DNA from: Prevotellaceae bacterium
Lineage (GTDB): Bacteria > Bacteroidota > Bacteroidia > Bacteroidales > Bacteroidaceae
Length of the DNA stretch: 64,000 nucleotides
NCBI GenBank assembly: GCA_015257125.1
Contig: JABZKU010000006.1
Coordinates: 41,671-105,670, forward strand
Direction: 5' to 3'
Shown here piece after piece: positions 17,156-25,579 of the stretch. The translations under genes were made by a program, and so were the position numbers. The notes beneath the pieces were generated by a model, which was given only the letters and a program-made list of their open reading frames with translations, was not told the DNA's origin and ran no database searches. How positions within the stretch are numbered: position 1 is the first letter of the stretch; every line of letters starts with the position of its first letter.

Positions 17156-17512
17156 ATGGACCTCCACACCCTCCGCACTGTCGTCCACTACAGCCTGCAT
17201 TTCCTCGCCCCTTTCCTCCTTGCGCTGTTGTTTTTCCCCGACGGCAAGCGTCGAAAAGCCTATCTCATCATGTTCGCCACCATGCTCGTCGATCTCGACC
17301 ACCTGTTGGCCACGCCCGTCTTCTCCCCCCACCGCATGAGCATCGGCTTTCATCCCCTCCATTCCTATCCCGCCATTGTGCTCTACGCCCTCATGTGCTG
17401 TCTGCCCTATGGGCGTCACCGTTACTTGCCGTGGTGGGGCAGGGCAGTAGCCATCGGTCTGCTCTTCCACATGTTCACCGATTGGCAAGACTACATGTGG
17501 TGGCCGCACTGA
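17156..17512 (+). CDS. DUF6122 family membrane protein
   Basis: 118 residues, MDLHTLRTVVHYSLHF start. The protein has about four membrane segments, the invariant-looking DLDHLLATPVF motif after the second helix, GFHPLHSYPA before the third, and HMFTDWQD at the end. The spaced His and Asp residues in membrane-proximal positions resemble metal-dependent membrane hydrolases of the YdjM kind, but no function is established. An upstream in-frame ATG at 17045 overlaps the promoter box, so the start at 17156 is preferred. It stands alone between two terminators. Confidence 0.75.
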   Translation: MDLHTLRTVVHYSLHFLAPFLLALLFFPDGKRRKAYLIMFATMLVDLDHLLATPVFSPHRMSIGFHPLHSYPAIVLYALMCCLPYGRHRYLPWWGRAVAIGLLFHMFTDWQDYMWWPH

Positions 17513-17590
17513 TGCGCATTTCCGCCGCAAATGCTCTTCTCCCCACCGCGTGCCGCCTTCTTCATGCGAAGGCCGCACAGTGCGCGCGGA

Positions 17591-17651
17591 AAACACCGCT
17601 GCTTTTTCCCGAAACCTCCCTTGTTTCGCGAAAAAACAGCGGTGTTTTTGC
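17591..17651 (+). terminator. Long hairpin with T-run, probable terminator
   Basis: AAACACCGCTG (17591-17601) pairs with CAGCGGTGTTT (17637-17647), and inside it TTTTTC and GAAAC pair with GTTTC and GAAAAA around a two-base mismatch. The total is about 22 base pairs with a 7-base loop and a TTTTTG tail. It lies 80 bases after the DUF6122 gene. Confidence 0.6.
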
Positions 17652-17875
17652 GTGAACTGCGCAAGGTCAAGTGCAACCTAACTGATAGTTTTGCTGCTAT
17701 TACCCATCGGTTGCCATCCTTTTGTCCCTTTGTAGCGTTCTCATGACCACTTATCGGAACGATACAAGGAGCGTGTCGGCGTTTCGTCATTCCGGTGTAC
17801 GATCGCCCGTGGCGTTGCGCCGTAAACCCTCAGACCAACCGAATCCCTTGCCCCCTCATTCCCCTTTTGCCTACG
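17652..17875. other. Intergenic stretch, no gene seen
   Basis: Between two terminators facing each other. A promoter-like TAGTTTTG at 17686-17693 has no plausible gene downstream on the plus strand, and the short open frames here have no family resemblance. Confidence 0.5.
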
Positions 17876-17911
17876 CAAAAAGCCCGCCCACGCTGCTGCA
17901 TGGGCGGGCTT
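17876..17911 (-). terminator. Terminator of the DPP IV operon
   Basis: Eleven-base stem TGGGCGGGCTT/AAGCCCGCCCA (17880-17890 with 17901-17911). Read on the minus strand it ends in TTTTT. It lies just beyond the stop of the peptidase gene; a second small GGGCAG/CTGCCC hairpin (17924-17939) lies between them. Confidence 0.75.
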
Positions 17912-17946
17912 TGTCGTAGAGTAGGGCAGCGTTCTGCCCGTAGTCA

Positions 17947-20169
17947 TTATTTCATGTTGCGCTCCAAGAAGTGGAAAATGCGCTTGAAGAGATGCGTGCG
18001 TGTCGCACCGCCGTAGATGCTGTGGTTGCGGTTCGTGTAGACCTGCATGTCAAAGGGCTTGCCCGCCTGCACGAGCGCTTCCGACATCTGCGCGCAGTTG
18101 CGGTAGTGCACATTGTCGTCGGCCGTGCCGTGAATGAGCAGGAGGTCGCCGTGGAGTTGATCGGCGCGCGTGATGGGATTCACCAACTCATAGTTGGCAT
18201 TCTCCTTCGGCGTGCGCATGTAGCGTTCGGTGTAGACCGTGTCGTAGAATTTCCAGTTGGAAGGCGCCGCCACCGCCACGCCACAGCGGAAGAGGGGCGT
18301 GCCCTGCGTCATGGACATCAGCGTGTTGAAGCCGCCGAAGCTCCAACCCCAAATCGCGATGCGCGAAGCATCGACATAGGGAAGCCGACCCAAATAGGCC
18401 GCCGCCGCCACTTGGTCTTGCGACTCGAGGTCGCCGAGACGAAGGTAGGTGCATTTTTCAAAATCTGCCCCGCGAGCGCCCGTACCTCGGCCGTCCACGA
18501 TGACACTGATGTAGCCATTTTGCGCGAGGAAGGCTTCCCACACACCGCCGCCGTAGAATCCCGTGCTCCAAGCGTCTTTCACTTCCTGACTGCCGGGGCC
18601 GCTGTATTGGTACATCACGACGGGATATTTGCGCTTGGGATCGAAATCGCGGGGCTTCACCATCCAGCCGTTCAACTGCGTGCCGTCGGCCAGTGCGAAG
18701 GTGAAGAATTCTTGTTTCACGCCCACGTCCTCCACCTTCTTGCGCAGTTGCGCATTGTCGATGAGCGTTTTCTGCGTGCGTCCCGCACCGTCGCGCAAGG
18801 TCGTCACAGGCGGTACGCCGAGTTGTGAGTGGACGTCCATGAAGTGGCGCATGTTGGCGGAGAACGTCACCTCGTGCGTCCCACTCTCGGGGGTGAGGCA
18901 CGTCGTTTTGCCGCGCTTGTCTGTTGCATACACGGCCGTGCGCAGTGGGCTCTCCTTGTGGGCGGCATAGTAGAAGCGTCCGTCGCGCTCGTTGTAACCA
19001 TAGAATTGGCTCACCTCGAAATCGCCTTTGGTCACCGTCGTCTCCAGTTGGCCGTTGAGGGTGTACCAATAGAGGTGTTGGTAGCCGGTTCGCTCAGAGA
19101 GGAGGGCGAAGTGTCCGGGATAGAAGCGCAGGGCAGTGTAGGCCTGCTCGCGGAGGTAACGCTTATCGGTTTCGCGCAATACGAGGCGCGCCATGCCGCT
19201 GCGCGGGTTCACCATGTAGAGATCCATTCGGTTCTGGTGGCGGTTGAGGGTCACCACGGCCAAACGCTCGGGGTCGGAGGTGCCGACGATGCGCGGCACG
19301 TAGCCGTCGGAATCGACGGGCACGGCCAGTTGTCGCGTGGCGCGACTCAGGAGATCGTAGCTGTGTACGCTCACTTTCGAGTTCTCTGCACCGGCAATGG
19401 GGTATTTGTAGTCGTAGGTGCCGGGATATTCGGCATATTCCTCGAGGGCGGGTTTCATGCCCTCGAACATCTGCATGCGATAGACCGGGACTTTCGACTC
19501 ATCGTAGCGCACCCAACAGAGCATCTTGCTGTCGGCGGTGAAGTCGAAGGAGCGCGCCGTGCTAAACTCCTCTTCGTTCACCCAGTCGGGGATGCCGTTG
19601 AGCACCTCGTTGCGCTTGCCGTCGGTGGTGACCTGCGTTTCGGCGTTGCCGTAGAGGAGTTTCACGACGAAGAGGTTGTTGTCGCGCGCAAAGGCCACAA
19701 CATTGCCGTCGGGCGAGAAGAGGGGCGACATTTGGGGGCCGCCTTCCGAGAGCGGTTCGTACTTGCCGTTGGCCACATCATAGATGTAATAGACCGCCAG
19801 CGAGGTGCGGCGATAGACGGGAGTGGTTTTCGTGCGGAGGAGAATTTTCTTCTCGTCGGGGCTCATGATGTAGCCGTCGATGCGCTCGAGTTTGACCGCA
19901 CCGCGGGCTTTGTCGAGATCGAAAAGCACACCGGTTTCTTGTCCCGTCTTGAAGGACGAACGGGTGATGCGTCGGCCGTCGGCCGAAAGCTGCGAATAAC
20001 TTTCGCCGTCGTTGAGGGGATGCACCCCATAGATGTATTGGGGGGAGAAAGAGCCGTCGTTAATTTGTTCGATGGTGATCTTCGGCGCGTTGTCGGCCGC
20101 GGCCGGTGCTGCAAAGAGTGTGCAGAATCCGGCCAAGAGACTGAGCGTGAGCGTAGAAATAGATTTCAT
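17947..20169 (-). CDS. Dipeptidyl peptidase IV-type S9 serine peptidase
   Basis: 740 residues, secreted to the periplasm by an N-terminal signal peptide (MKSISTLTLSLLAGFCTLFA, cleavage near AAPAAA). A beta-propeller fills about 30-480; the IPDWVNEEEF segment carries the double Glu that in DPP IV binds the substrate N-terminus. The alpha/beta-hydrolase domain has the triad Ser610 (GWSFGG), Asp684 (GTADDNVH) and His716 (NRNHSIYGG). It removes X-Pro dipeptides, or possibly tripeptides as in the related prolyl tripeptidyl peptidase, from peptides used as nutrients. The start at 20169 is chosen for the signal peptide; the open frame continues 48 codons upstream without signal character. Last gene of a four-gene operon. 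Confidence 0.88.
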   Translation of the reverse strand: MKSISTLTLSLLAGFCTLFAAPAAADNAPKITIEQINDGSFSPQYIYGVHPLNDGESYSQLSADGRRITRSSFKTGQETGVLFDLDKARGAVKLERIDGYIMSPDEKKILLRTKTTPVYRRTSLAVYYIYDVANGKYEPLSEGGPQMSPLFSPDGNVVAFARDNNLFVVKLLYGNAETQVTTDGKRNEVLNGIPDWVNEEEFSTARSFDFTADSKMLCWVRYDESKVPVYRMQMFEGMKPALEEYAEYPGTYDYKYPIAGAENSKVSVHSYDLLSRATRQLAVPVDSDGYVPRIVGTSDPERLAVVTLNRHQNRMDLYMVNPRSGMARLVLRETDKRYLREQAYTALRFYPGHFALLSERTGYQHLYWYTLNGQLETTVTKGDFEVSQFYGYNERDGRFYYAAHKESPLRTAVYATDKRGKTTCLTPESGTHEVTFSANMRHFMDVHSQLGVPPVTTLRDGAGRTQKTLIDNAQLRKKVEDVGVKQEFFTFALADGTQLNGWMVKPRDFDPKRKYPVVMYQYSGPGSQEVKDAWSTGFYGGGVWEAFLAQNGYISVIVDGRGTGARGADFEKCTYLRLGDLESQDQVAAAAYLGRLPYVDASRIAIWGWSFGGFNTLMSMTQGTPLFRCGVAVAAPSNWKFYDTVYTERYMRTPKENANYELVNPITRADQLHGDLLLIHGTADDNVHYRNCAQMSEALVQAGKPFDMQVYTNRNHSIYGGATRTHLFKRIFHFLERNMK

Positions 20170-20234
20170 AAAGGGAGGAATGAGCGAGGTAAAGGCGTGC
20201 ATGGGTCTGCGCGCAGATTGCAGCGCGATAGGTT

Positions 20235-20606
20235 TCAGCGGTGAGCGGTGAGCGTGACGGCGCAACCGTCGCACTTGGCACCGGTGGGCGGATTGTCTTT
20301 GCTCAGTTCGCAAGTGGCTTCGACCAGTCGCGGGTAGGTGTTGAAGAGCCGGTGCAGGATGCGGCCGGCCACATGTTCGAGCAGTTGCGAGGGAGTTTGC
20401 ATTTCTTCTTGCGCCATGGCGTAGACATCGGCATAACTAATGGTGCCTTCGAGACGGTCTTCGTTGATGGCGGCTTCGGCTTCTTCGACGGTGAGCCAGA
20501 GGTTGAGGGTGAAGTGGGCGCCCACTTCGCGTTCTTGGGGCAGCACCCCGTGGTGGGCATAGAAATGCAGGTTGCGGAGAGCGATTTCGAGCGGTTCGAA
20601 CGTCAT
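20235..20606 (-). CDS. folB: Dihydroneopterin aldolase
   Basis: 123 residues. It converts dihydroneopterin to hydroxymethyl-dihydropterin and glycolaldehyde in folate synthesis. The family landmarks are LRNLHFYAHHGVLPQERE (9-26), ISYADVYAMAQ and the C-terminal Lys in the LSKDNPP segment. The ATG at 20606 fits the family length; the longer open frame has an unrelated 25-residue N-terminus that runs toward the upstream gene. It lies 10 bases after the RNR-like gene and 65 before the peptidase, in one operon. Confidence 0.88.
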   Translation of the reverse strand: MTFEPLEIALRNLHFYAHHGVLPQEREVGAHFTLNLWLTVEEAEAAINEDRLEGTISYADVYAMAQEEMQTPSQLLEHVAGRILHRLFNTYPRLVEATCELSKDNPPTGAKCDGCAVTLTAHR

Positions 20607-20616
20607 AAATAAGGAG

Positions 20617-21315
20617 TCAGAGGGAGGAAGTTGTGCTCTCGTCGGTATCGGCACCGGCGGTAGCATATTTTTTGAGGGCACGCACCACCCCGGCTTTCCA
20701 GGTGTTGATGGTATCGTTTTCGAGTTGCAGCGATTCGATGAGTCGAATCACATTGTCCACGGGCATCCGATAGCGCAACACGCCCGAGATGAGTTTGGCA
20801 TAGTTCCAATACTCTTTGTTGAAGCGGCCGGAGAGTCCTTCGACGGTGGTCTTGTAGCCGCGTCGGTTTTCGAATGAGAAATCGTAGCGCGGGCTGCCGT
20901 CGGCGTTGAAGTTTTTGACAATCCAGCCGGCATTGACGCTTTTGGGCAACACGATGCCCTCATCGTCGTCTTGGAGTCCGGTGAAAATTTCGTAGGGTCG
21001 GCCGTCGAGCAAACCGACGAAGGCTACCCACTTCTCTTTCTTGTTTTGAAATCGCCAAACGTCGCATTCCAAGGTCTGCGGTCGGCGTTCAGTGACGTCG
21101 CGGATCTGTTCGAGTGCCAAGCGTATCAGGCCATTGAAGAGTTTCTGCTCAGCCGTCTCGTTGGCATGGGCATAGGCATACACGCCCTCGGGGTCTACGG
21201 TGAAATGAGCACTGAGTGTGCGAAAGAGTTCGGCTTCGTCGCCGTTGTTCTCGCGTTGGGCGATTTCGTGCGCGAGCTTTTTGATCTCGTCGATTTCAAA
21301 AGTGGTGTTGGACAT
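20617..21315 (-). CDS. Free-standing homologue of the C-terminal domain of B12-dependent ribonucleotide reductase
   Basis: 232 residues. From about 78 to 217 it closely recalls the extreme C-terminal domain of Bacteroidales adenosylcobalamin-dependent (class II) ribonucleotide reductase: LECDVWRFQNKKEKWVAFVG, GRPYEIFTGLQDDDEGIVLP, RRGYKTTVEGLS, EYWNYAKLISGVLRY and INTWKAGVVRALKKY. The catalytic barrel and cysteines of the reductase are absent, and residues 1-75 form an unrelated, charged helical region. It cannot reduce nucleotides by itself; a regulatory or binding role is possible but unproven. It lies between a conserved acidic protein and folB in one transcript. The family comparison is from memory. 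Confidence 0.65.
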   Translation of the reverse strand: MSNTTFEIDEIKKLAHEIAQRENNGDEAELFRTLSAHFTVDPEGVYAYAHANETAEQKLFNGLIRLALEQIRDVTERRPQTLECDVWRFQNKKEKWVAFVGLLDGRPYEIFTGLQDDDEGIVLPKSVNAGWIVKNFNADGSPRYDFSFENRRGYKTTVEGLSGRFNKEYWNYAKLISGVLRYRMPVDNVIRLIESLQLENDTINTWKAGVVRALKKYATAGADTDESTTSSL

Positions 21316-21359
21316 GAGGCGTTGTGAAGATTACACGATGAGAAAGGGGAAGAGGGGCG

Positions 21360-21800
21360 TCATTCTGCCGCGAGCTGATTCCAGAATTCATCGAGATCTT
21401 CGGCGAGTCCTTCCATGAGGTTGTGGTCGATGATGAGCGTGTCGTCGTCCACGAGATAGAGTTCGGCGATGTTGGTGTGCTCTTCGTCGACGAGCACGAA
21501 GGAGAAGGGGCGCAAGAGGTGCATCGCCTCGATGGGTTCGCGCAACTTGTGAATGCAGGTTTGGAGCAGGGGCTGAATGTCGGTGTAGAAGTCCTCGCTC
21601 GTGTTGTCGATCCACTCTTCGACCACACAACGGGTGATCTCGTTGTCGTCATCGTCGAGGACGCGGATTTCTCCGCTGTCTTGTTTGACGAGGATATACA
21701 AATCGGTGAGTCTCGGTTCGCCGCTGTCGGAGCCACATTTTTCGGTAGTTTTCCGCAGTGCGCGTTCGATTTGGTGCAGCGTCTGTTCTGAAACGTTCAT
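21360..21800 (-). CDS. Conserved acidic protein of unknown function
   Basis: 146 residues, strongly acidic (for example VLDDDDNEITRCVVEEW and the LVDDDTLIIDHNL stretch), no signal peptide or membrane helix, probably cytosolic. I do not recognise a domain. The ATG at 21800 is chosen because a good promoter lies 31-61 bases upstream; the open frame extends further but across that promoter. First gene of the operon continuing into the RNR-like gene, folB and the peptidase. Confidence 0.6.
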   Translation of the reverse strand: MNVSEQTLHQIERALRKTTEKCGSDSGEPRLTDLYILVKQDSGEIRVLDDDDNEITRCVVEEWIDNTSEDFYTDIQPLLQTCIHKLREPIEAMHLLRPFSFVLVDEEHTNIAELYLVDDDTLIIDHNLMEGLAEDLDEFWNQLAAE

Positions 21801-21830
21801 GAGCGCGTGGATATAATGTTGATGATAGGG

Positions 21831-21861
21831 CAAAGTTACTTGGTAAGGCGCAAAAAGCAAA
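21831..21861 (-). promoter_or_regulatory. Promoter of the folB/DPP IV operon
   Basis: On the minus strand TTTG (21861-21858), 19 bases, TAACTTTG (21838-21831). It is back to back with the coaX promoter, with only six bases between the two -33 elements. Confidence 0.68.
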
Positions 21862-21867
21862 GTGTAA

Positions 21868-21899
21868 TTTGTTTTTTTTGTCCGTGTGGTGTAACTTTG
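21868..21899 (+). promoter_or_regulatory. Promoter of coaX and following genes
   Basis: TTTG at 21868-21871, 20 bases, TAACTTTG at 21892-21899. Divergent from the folB-operon promoter with an identical -7 box. Confidence 0.68.
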
Positions 21900-22016
21900 C
21901 CTCGACAACGTGCGCAAGTTTCTTGTTTTCACCCGTGGTCAGCCGGTTTTTCGTGCGTTTTTGCGTTAAAATCGCCCGCTTCCCTGCGCTCGCCCACGGC
22001 TTTGTTCATTCCGCCC

Positions 22017-22736
22017 ATGCTTCTCACGCTCGATATTGGCAACACCCGCGCCAAACTCGTCTCGTTTGTCGACGGTCGTCCCCGGTTGGAAGCCGCTTGT
22101 GCGGTTTCGGAGTTGCCGGCGGCCTTCGCCGGCATCGCCGCCCACCGCCCCGAAGTCACTTCGCTCCGTTGGTGCAGCGTGGGTGCCGACGATGCTCTCG
22201 TCGAAGCCCTGTTGTCGCGCACCGGTTGGCCGACACGCCGCCTCGTCGCCGCAGCGGAAGTGGGCGGTGTGCGCCTGGCCTATCGCACACCCCACACGCT
22301 CGGGGTCGATCGGCTGGCCGCTGTGTTGGGGGCGCGCAGCTTGCAACCGCAGGGCCACTTGCTCGTGATCGATGCCGGCACCTGCATCACGTTCGACGTG
22401 CTGCTGGCCGACGGCCGTTACATCGGCGGCAACATCAGTCCCGGTCTCTCGATGCGCCTCGCGGCGATGCACGCGCACACCGCGCGTTTGCCGCTCGTCG
22501 ATGCGCAGGGCGAACTGCCCTTGCTCGGTCTCGACACCCCCACAGCCCTGCGCAGTGGAGTGGTGCGCGGCATTGCCTATGAAATTGAAGGCTATGTGCG
22601 TCGTCTGCGCGAAGAATATGGGGCAATTAGTACTTTTTTGACGGGCGGCAATCGCTCAGATTTTCCCGTTTCGGCAGAAAGTTGCACCTTTGCAGACGAG
22701 TATCTCGTGGCACGCGGCCTCGCCACTGATTTTTAA
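22017..22736 (+). CDS. coaX: Type III pantothenate kinase
   Basis: 239 residues. It phosphorylates pantothenate, the first step of coenzyme A synthesis. ASKHA-fold motifs: DIGNTRAKL at 6-14 (phosphate binding), HTLGVDRLAAVLGA around 93-106 (pantothenate site) and VIDAGTCITFD at 117-127 (nucleotide site). The ATG at 22017 begins MLLTLDIGNT, as in the family. It is followed by a barrel protein and lptC on the same strand, a familiar Bacteroidales arrangement. Confidence 0.92.
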   Translation: MLLTLDIGNTRAKLVSFVDGRPRLEAACAVSELPAAFAGIAAHRPEVTSLRWCSVGADDALVEALLSRTGWPTRRLVAAAEVGGVRLAYRTPHTLGVDRLAAVLGARSLQPQGHLLVIDAGTCITFDVLLADGRYIGGNISPGLSMRLAAMHAHTARLPLVDAQGELPLLGLDTPTALRSGVVRGIAYEIEGYVRRLREEYGAISTFLTGGNRSDFPVSAESCTFADEYLVARGLATDF

Positions 22737-22830
22737 GCGAAAAGCCGTTGCCGCTCGTTCGCCTTTGGGTTGGTCGACTGCCGCACTTGGGTCGCCGATT
22801 CTCCTCATTTATTATTGTATGATCTCCAGC

Positions 22831-24144
22831 ATGAAGAAATACCTCCTTTTGCTCTTCGCCGCCGCGTCAGTTCTCGGCGCATCCGCCCAAGAAACGGGTG
22901 TGTCGTCTCCTTATTCTCGCTACGGCGTGGGTGTGTTGAGCGACCCCTCTTTGGGTTTCAACAAAGGCATGGCCGGTACCGGCATCGCCCTGAGCGACAG
23001 CCGTCGTTTGAATTTCGCCAATCCGGCATCGTATGCGCGTTTCGACTCGCTGAGCTTCATGTTCGACGTCGGCGTGACCTTGCAAGCCGAGCATCGTTCG
23101 GCCGGCAATGCTTCGCGCAACGATTATCGCGCGCAGTTCGACTACCTCGCGGCCGGTTTCCGACTGGCACCGCGTTTGGGCTTTAGTTTCGGCTTGCGCC
23201 CCTTCAGCAGTGTGGGCTACGAACTGGCCACGCAGAGCACGAGTCTGAGCGGGAGTGGCGCTTCGAGCGCGCTGACCACGACGACACGCTACACGGGCGA
23301 AGGCGGTTTGCATCAAGTCTATGCCGGACTGGGCTTCATGCCGCTGAACGGCCTTTCGGTCGGGGTGAATGCCGGTTATCTGTGGGGCACCACCACGCAC
23401 TCGGCTTACACGCAATTCAGCAATTCGTCCACCGATGCGCTCCGTCGCTCTTATGCCTACGAGGTGCGCTCCTATACGTTGGACTTCGGCGCTCAATGGT
23501 CGCACCGCATCGCTCGCCGTCACGAGGTTTCGCTCGGTGTCGTCTACGGTCTCGGCCACGGACTTCACGGCAGCGCCGATTTTTACAACCAGCGCATCAG
23601 CGGTAGCGCGGTGCAGTCCGGCGACACGGTGGCTTTGCGCAACGTCTTCTCGCTCCCGCAAACCGTCGGTGTGGGACTCGGTTGGAACTATGCCAACCGT
23701 CTGCGCCTCGGATTGGACTACACGCTGCAACAGTGGGGGCGTGCCACCTCTCCTGCCCTTGAAACGCTGGCCGACGGCAGTCAAGTGTTCCGCAAAGCCG
23801 ACAATCTGCTCACTGATCGCCATCGGGTGAGTTTCGGTGCGGAATATACACCCGACCCCGACGCCCTGTCGTGGGCACCGCGTGTGCGCTATCGTTTGGG
23901 CTTGAGCTACGCCAGTCCTTATGTGAAGGTGGACAATCACGACGGCCCGTCTTCTTATGTAGCCACCTTGGGTGTGGGACTGCCCATCATCACCTCGCGC
24001 AACAACCGCAGCATGCTCAATGTCTCTGCGCGCTATGAATTGTTGCAACCCGCCGTGACGGGTGCGCTGAAGGAGCAATTCTTCGGCCTGTCCGTCGGTT
24101 TGTCGTTCGGCGATAAGTGGTTCGACAAATGGAAGGTTGAATAA
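22831..24144 (+). CDS. Outer-membrane beta-barrel protein
   Basis: 437 residues with a signal peptide (MKKYLLLLFAAASVLGASAQ, cleavage after AQ), then alternating amphipathic strands rich in Tyr, Gly and Ser, ending in a short Lys/Trp-rich tail. The N-terminal SPYSRYGVGVLSDPSLGFNKGMAGTG segment and overall length fit the FadL/OmpP1-like barrel proteins usually found after coaX in Bacteroidales, whose substrate is unknown. The ATG at 22831 gives the cleanest signal peptide; 22819 is possible. lptC begins 9 bases after the stop. Confidence 0.75.
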   Translation: MKKYLLLLFAAASVLGASAQETGVSSPYSRYGVGVLSDPSLGFNKGMAGTGIALSDSRRLNFANPASYARFDSLSFMFDVGVTLQAEHRSAGNASRNDYRAQFDYLAAGFRLAPRLGFSFGLRPFSSVGYELATQSTSLSGSGASSALTTTTRYTGEGGLHQVYAGLGFMPLNGLSVGVNAGYLWGTTTHSAYTQFSNSSTDALRRSYAYEVRSYTLDFGAQWSHRIARRHEVSLGVVYGLGHGLHGSADFYNQRISGSAVQSGDTVALRNVFSLPQTVGVGLGWNYANRLRLGLDYTLQQWGRATSPALETLADGSQVFRKADNLLTDRHRVSFGAEYTPDPDALSWAPRVRYRLGLSYASPYVKVDNHDGPSSYVATLGVGLPIITSRNNRSMLNVSARYELLQPAVTGALKEQFFGLSVGLSFGDKWFDKWKVE

Positions 24145-24153
24145 CATCGCCCC

Positions 24154-24747
24154 ATGCACCGTCTACTCTATTGTCTGCTCGGGCTTTTCGCGCTGAGCCT
24201 GAGTTTTTCAGCCTGCGACAACGGCGCGCCGCCGAGCGGATCGGCGGTGCGCAATCGCGATTCGCTGCCGGTGATGGTCACCTACGGGGTGTCGAAACTC
24301 ATCAGCGACTCGGGCGTTGTTCGCTACAAGATTATTTCGGAAGAGTGGCTGGTCTTCGACCGCACTCACCCGCCACGTCAAGAATTTCGCAAGGGCGTTT
24401 TGCTCCAACGCTACGACGATCGGCTCAATGTCGACCTCTACATCACGGCCGACACCGCCTATTGGTACAATCAGAGCCTCTGGGAACTGCGCGGTCGCGT
24501 TCGGGTGCGCAATTTGTCCGATCGGGTGACCTATACCAGTGAACAACTGTATTGGGACAACGAGAAACATGAATTTTATTCCCATGTGCCGATGCACATT
24601 GTCACGCCCGACCGCGATTTGCGCGGCGATCGTTTCCGTTCCGACGAGCATTTGACGCGCTACGAGGTGAAACGCACGCGCGGTTTCATCCCGATGCCCA
24701 GTTCCTTCGCCAATTCATCTACACCGGCCGCCACCGCGTCGCGCTGA
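24154..24747 (+). CDS. lptC: LPS export protein LptC, lipoprotein form
   Basis: 197 residues. The signal sequence ends in a lipobox (LSFSAC, Cys21), so the protein is likely lipid anchored, unlike the transmembrane LptC of E. coli. The core has the LptC pattern of paired beta-strands: KLISDSGVVRYKI, WLVFDRTHPPRQEF, ITADTAYWYNQSLWELRGRV and TYTSEQLYWD. It passes LPS from LptBFG to LptA. The context after coaX and a barrel protein supports the call. Confidence 0.82.
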   Translation: MHRLLYCLLGLFALSLSFSACDNGAPPSGSAVRNRDSLPVMVTYGVSKLISDSGVVRYKIISEEWLVFDRTHPPRQEFRKGVLLQRYDDRLNVDLYITADTAYWYNQSLWELRGRVRVRNLSDRVTYTSEQLYWDNEKHEFYSHVPMHIVTPDRDLRGDRFRSDEHLTRYEVKRTRGFIPMPSSFANSSTPAATASR

Positions 24748-24869
24748 TCAACCTTGTTCTGCATGAAGCGTTTCGACTGAGCCGGATGCCTTGACGATTC
24801 CCCCCGCGATCCACGCTGTTTGTGACCTCGCTTCGGCCAGTACCTGCCGATGATCGGAACCGTAAGCCT

Positions 24870-24913
24870 ACAACAATCCCCCTATTGACGACTGTCGATA
24901 GGGGGATTGTTGT
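24870..24913. terminator. 16-bp perfect hairpin between convergent genes
   Basis: ACAACAATCCCCCTAT (24870-24885) pairs fully with 24898-24913 around a 12-base loop. It has no clear T-run on either side but lies between the ends of lptC and a minus-strand barrel gene, so a two-way terminator is likely. Confidence 0.55.
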
Positions 24914-24979
24914 GGAATGTGGGGAGGAACGGTGCGCCGCTTGTGGAACGTGCGCGTTGGGCTCACCCGGCGGAAGGTT

Positions 24980-25570
24980 TTAGAACGAGATACCGAACGA
25001 GAGGAAAGGAGCCAATGAATAACCCGAGGCGATGTAGTAGTCGGAGTCGAAGAGATTGAAGTTGTCCGTCACACCGGTGCGGAAGAAAGCGCCTTTCATC
25101 ATCTGATAGCGGTAGGCCAAAGTGACGTTGCAGCCCCATCCGAAAGCAGAGGTCGGTCCGTGTGTATTGGTTTTGATCGGTTCGGTCTCGGTGTCTTCCA
25201 TGCCCGGTATGTAGACGCAGCCTTCGCCGTGAGTCTTATAAAAGAAGGATTCGAAATATCCGATGGACAGTCCCATACCGATTTCGAGGAAGTGTCTTTT
25301 GTGTCCCACGAGATGGTGCACCTGCGCCGGGATCATCCATCCGTTGGTGCGTCCGAGATCATTGAAAAAATCGTCGGTGCCAGAAGTTTTGACGCGAGCC
25401 AATCCCACTTTGTAGCCCCAGTGTCGAGAGTTGCCTATGCGCGAATCGAAGGCCAAACCCACCGTGCGCGAAGCACCGCCGTGTTCAACCATCACACCAT
25501 AGCGGGGACGCTGCGCCCAACTGCCGATGAAAGGCAGCGCGAAGAGGAGAGAAAGGAGAAGATATTTCAT
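24980..25570 (-). CDS. Small outer-membrane beta-barrel protein, paralogue 2
   Basis: 196 residues, signal peptide MKYLLLSLLFALPFIGSWAQ followed by about eight predicted amphipathic strands and a terminal Phe (LSFGISF), the usual outer-membrane insertion signal. It matches the upstream gene in length, in the S(R/H)HWGYKVG segment and in the C-terminal strand, so the two arose by tandem duplication. No ligand can be assigned. Confidence 0.62.
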   Translation of the reverse strand: MKYLLLSLLFALPFIGSWAQRPRYGVMVEHGGASRTVGLAFDSRIGNSRHWGYKVGLARVKTSGTDDFFNDLGRTNGWMIPAQVHHLVGHKRHFLEIGMGLSIGYFESFFYKTHGEGCVYIPGMEDTETEPIKTNTHGPTSAFGWGCNVTLAYRYQMMKGAFFRTGVTDNFNLFDSDYYIASGYSLAPFLSFGISF

Positions 25571-25579
25571 GTCGAAAGC

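Noticed and set aside
17686..17693. TAGTTTTG promoter-like box
   Set aside because: No gene follows on the plus strand before the opposing terminator; short boxes of this kind occur by chance.
18829..20244. A 471-codon open frame opposite the DPP IV gene
   Set aside because: Antisense shadow of a gene with clear catalytic motifs; composition typical of such shadows.
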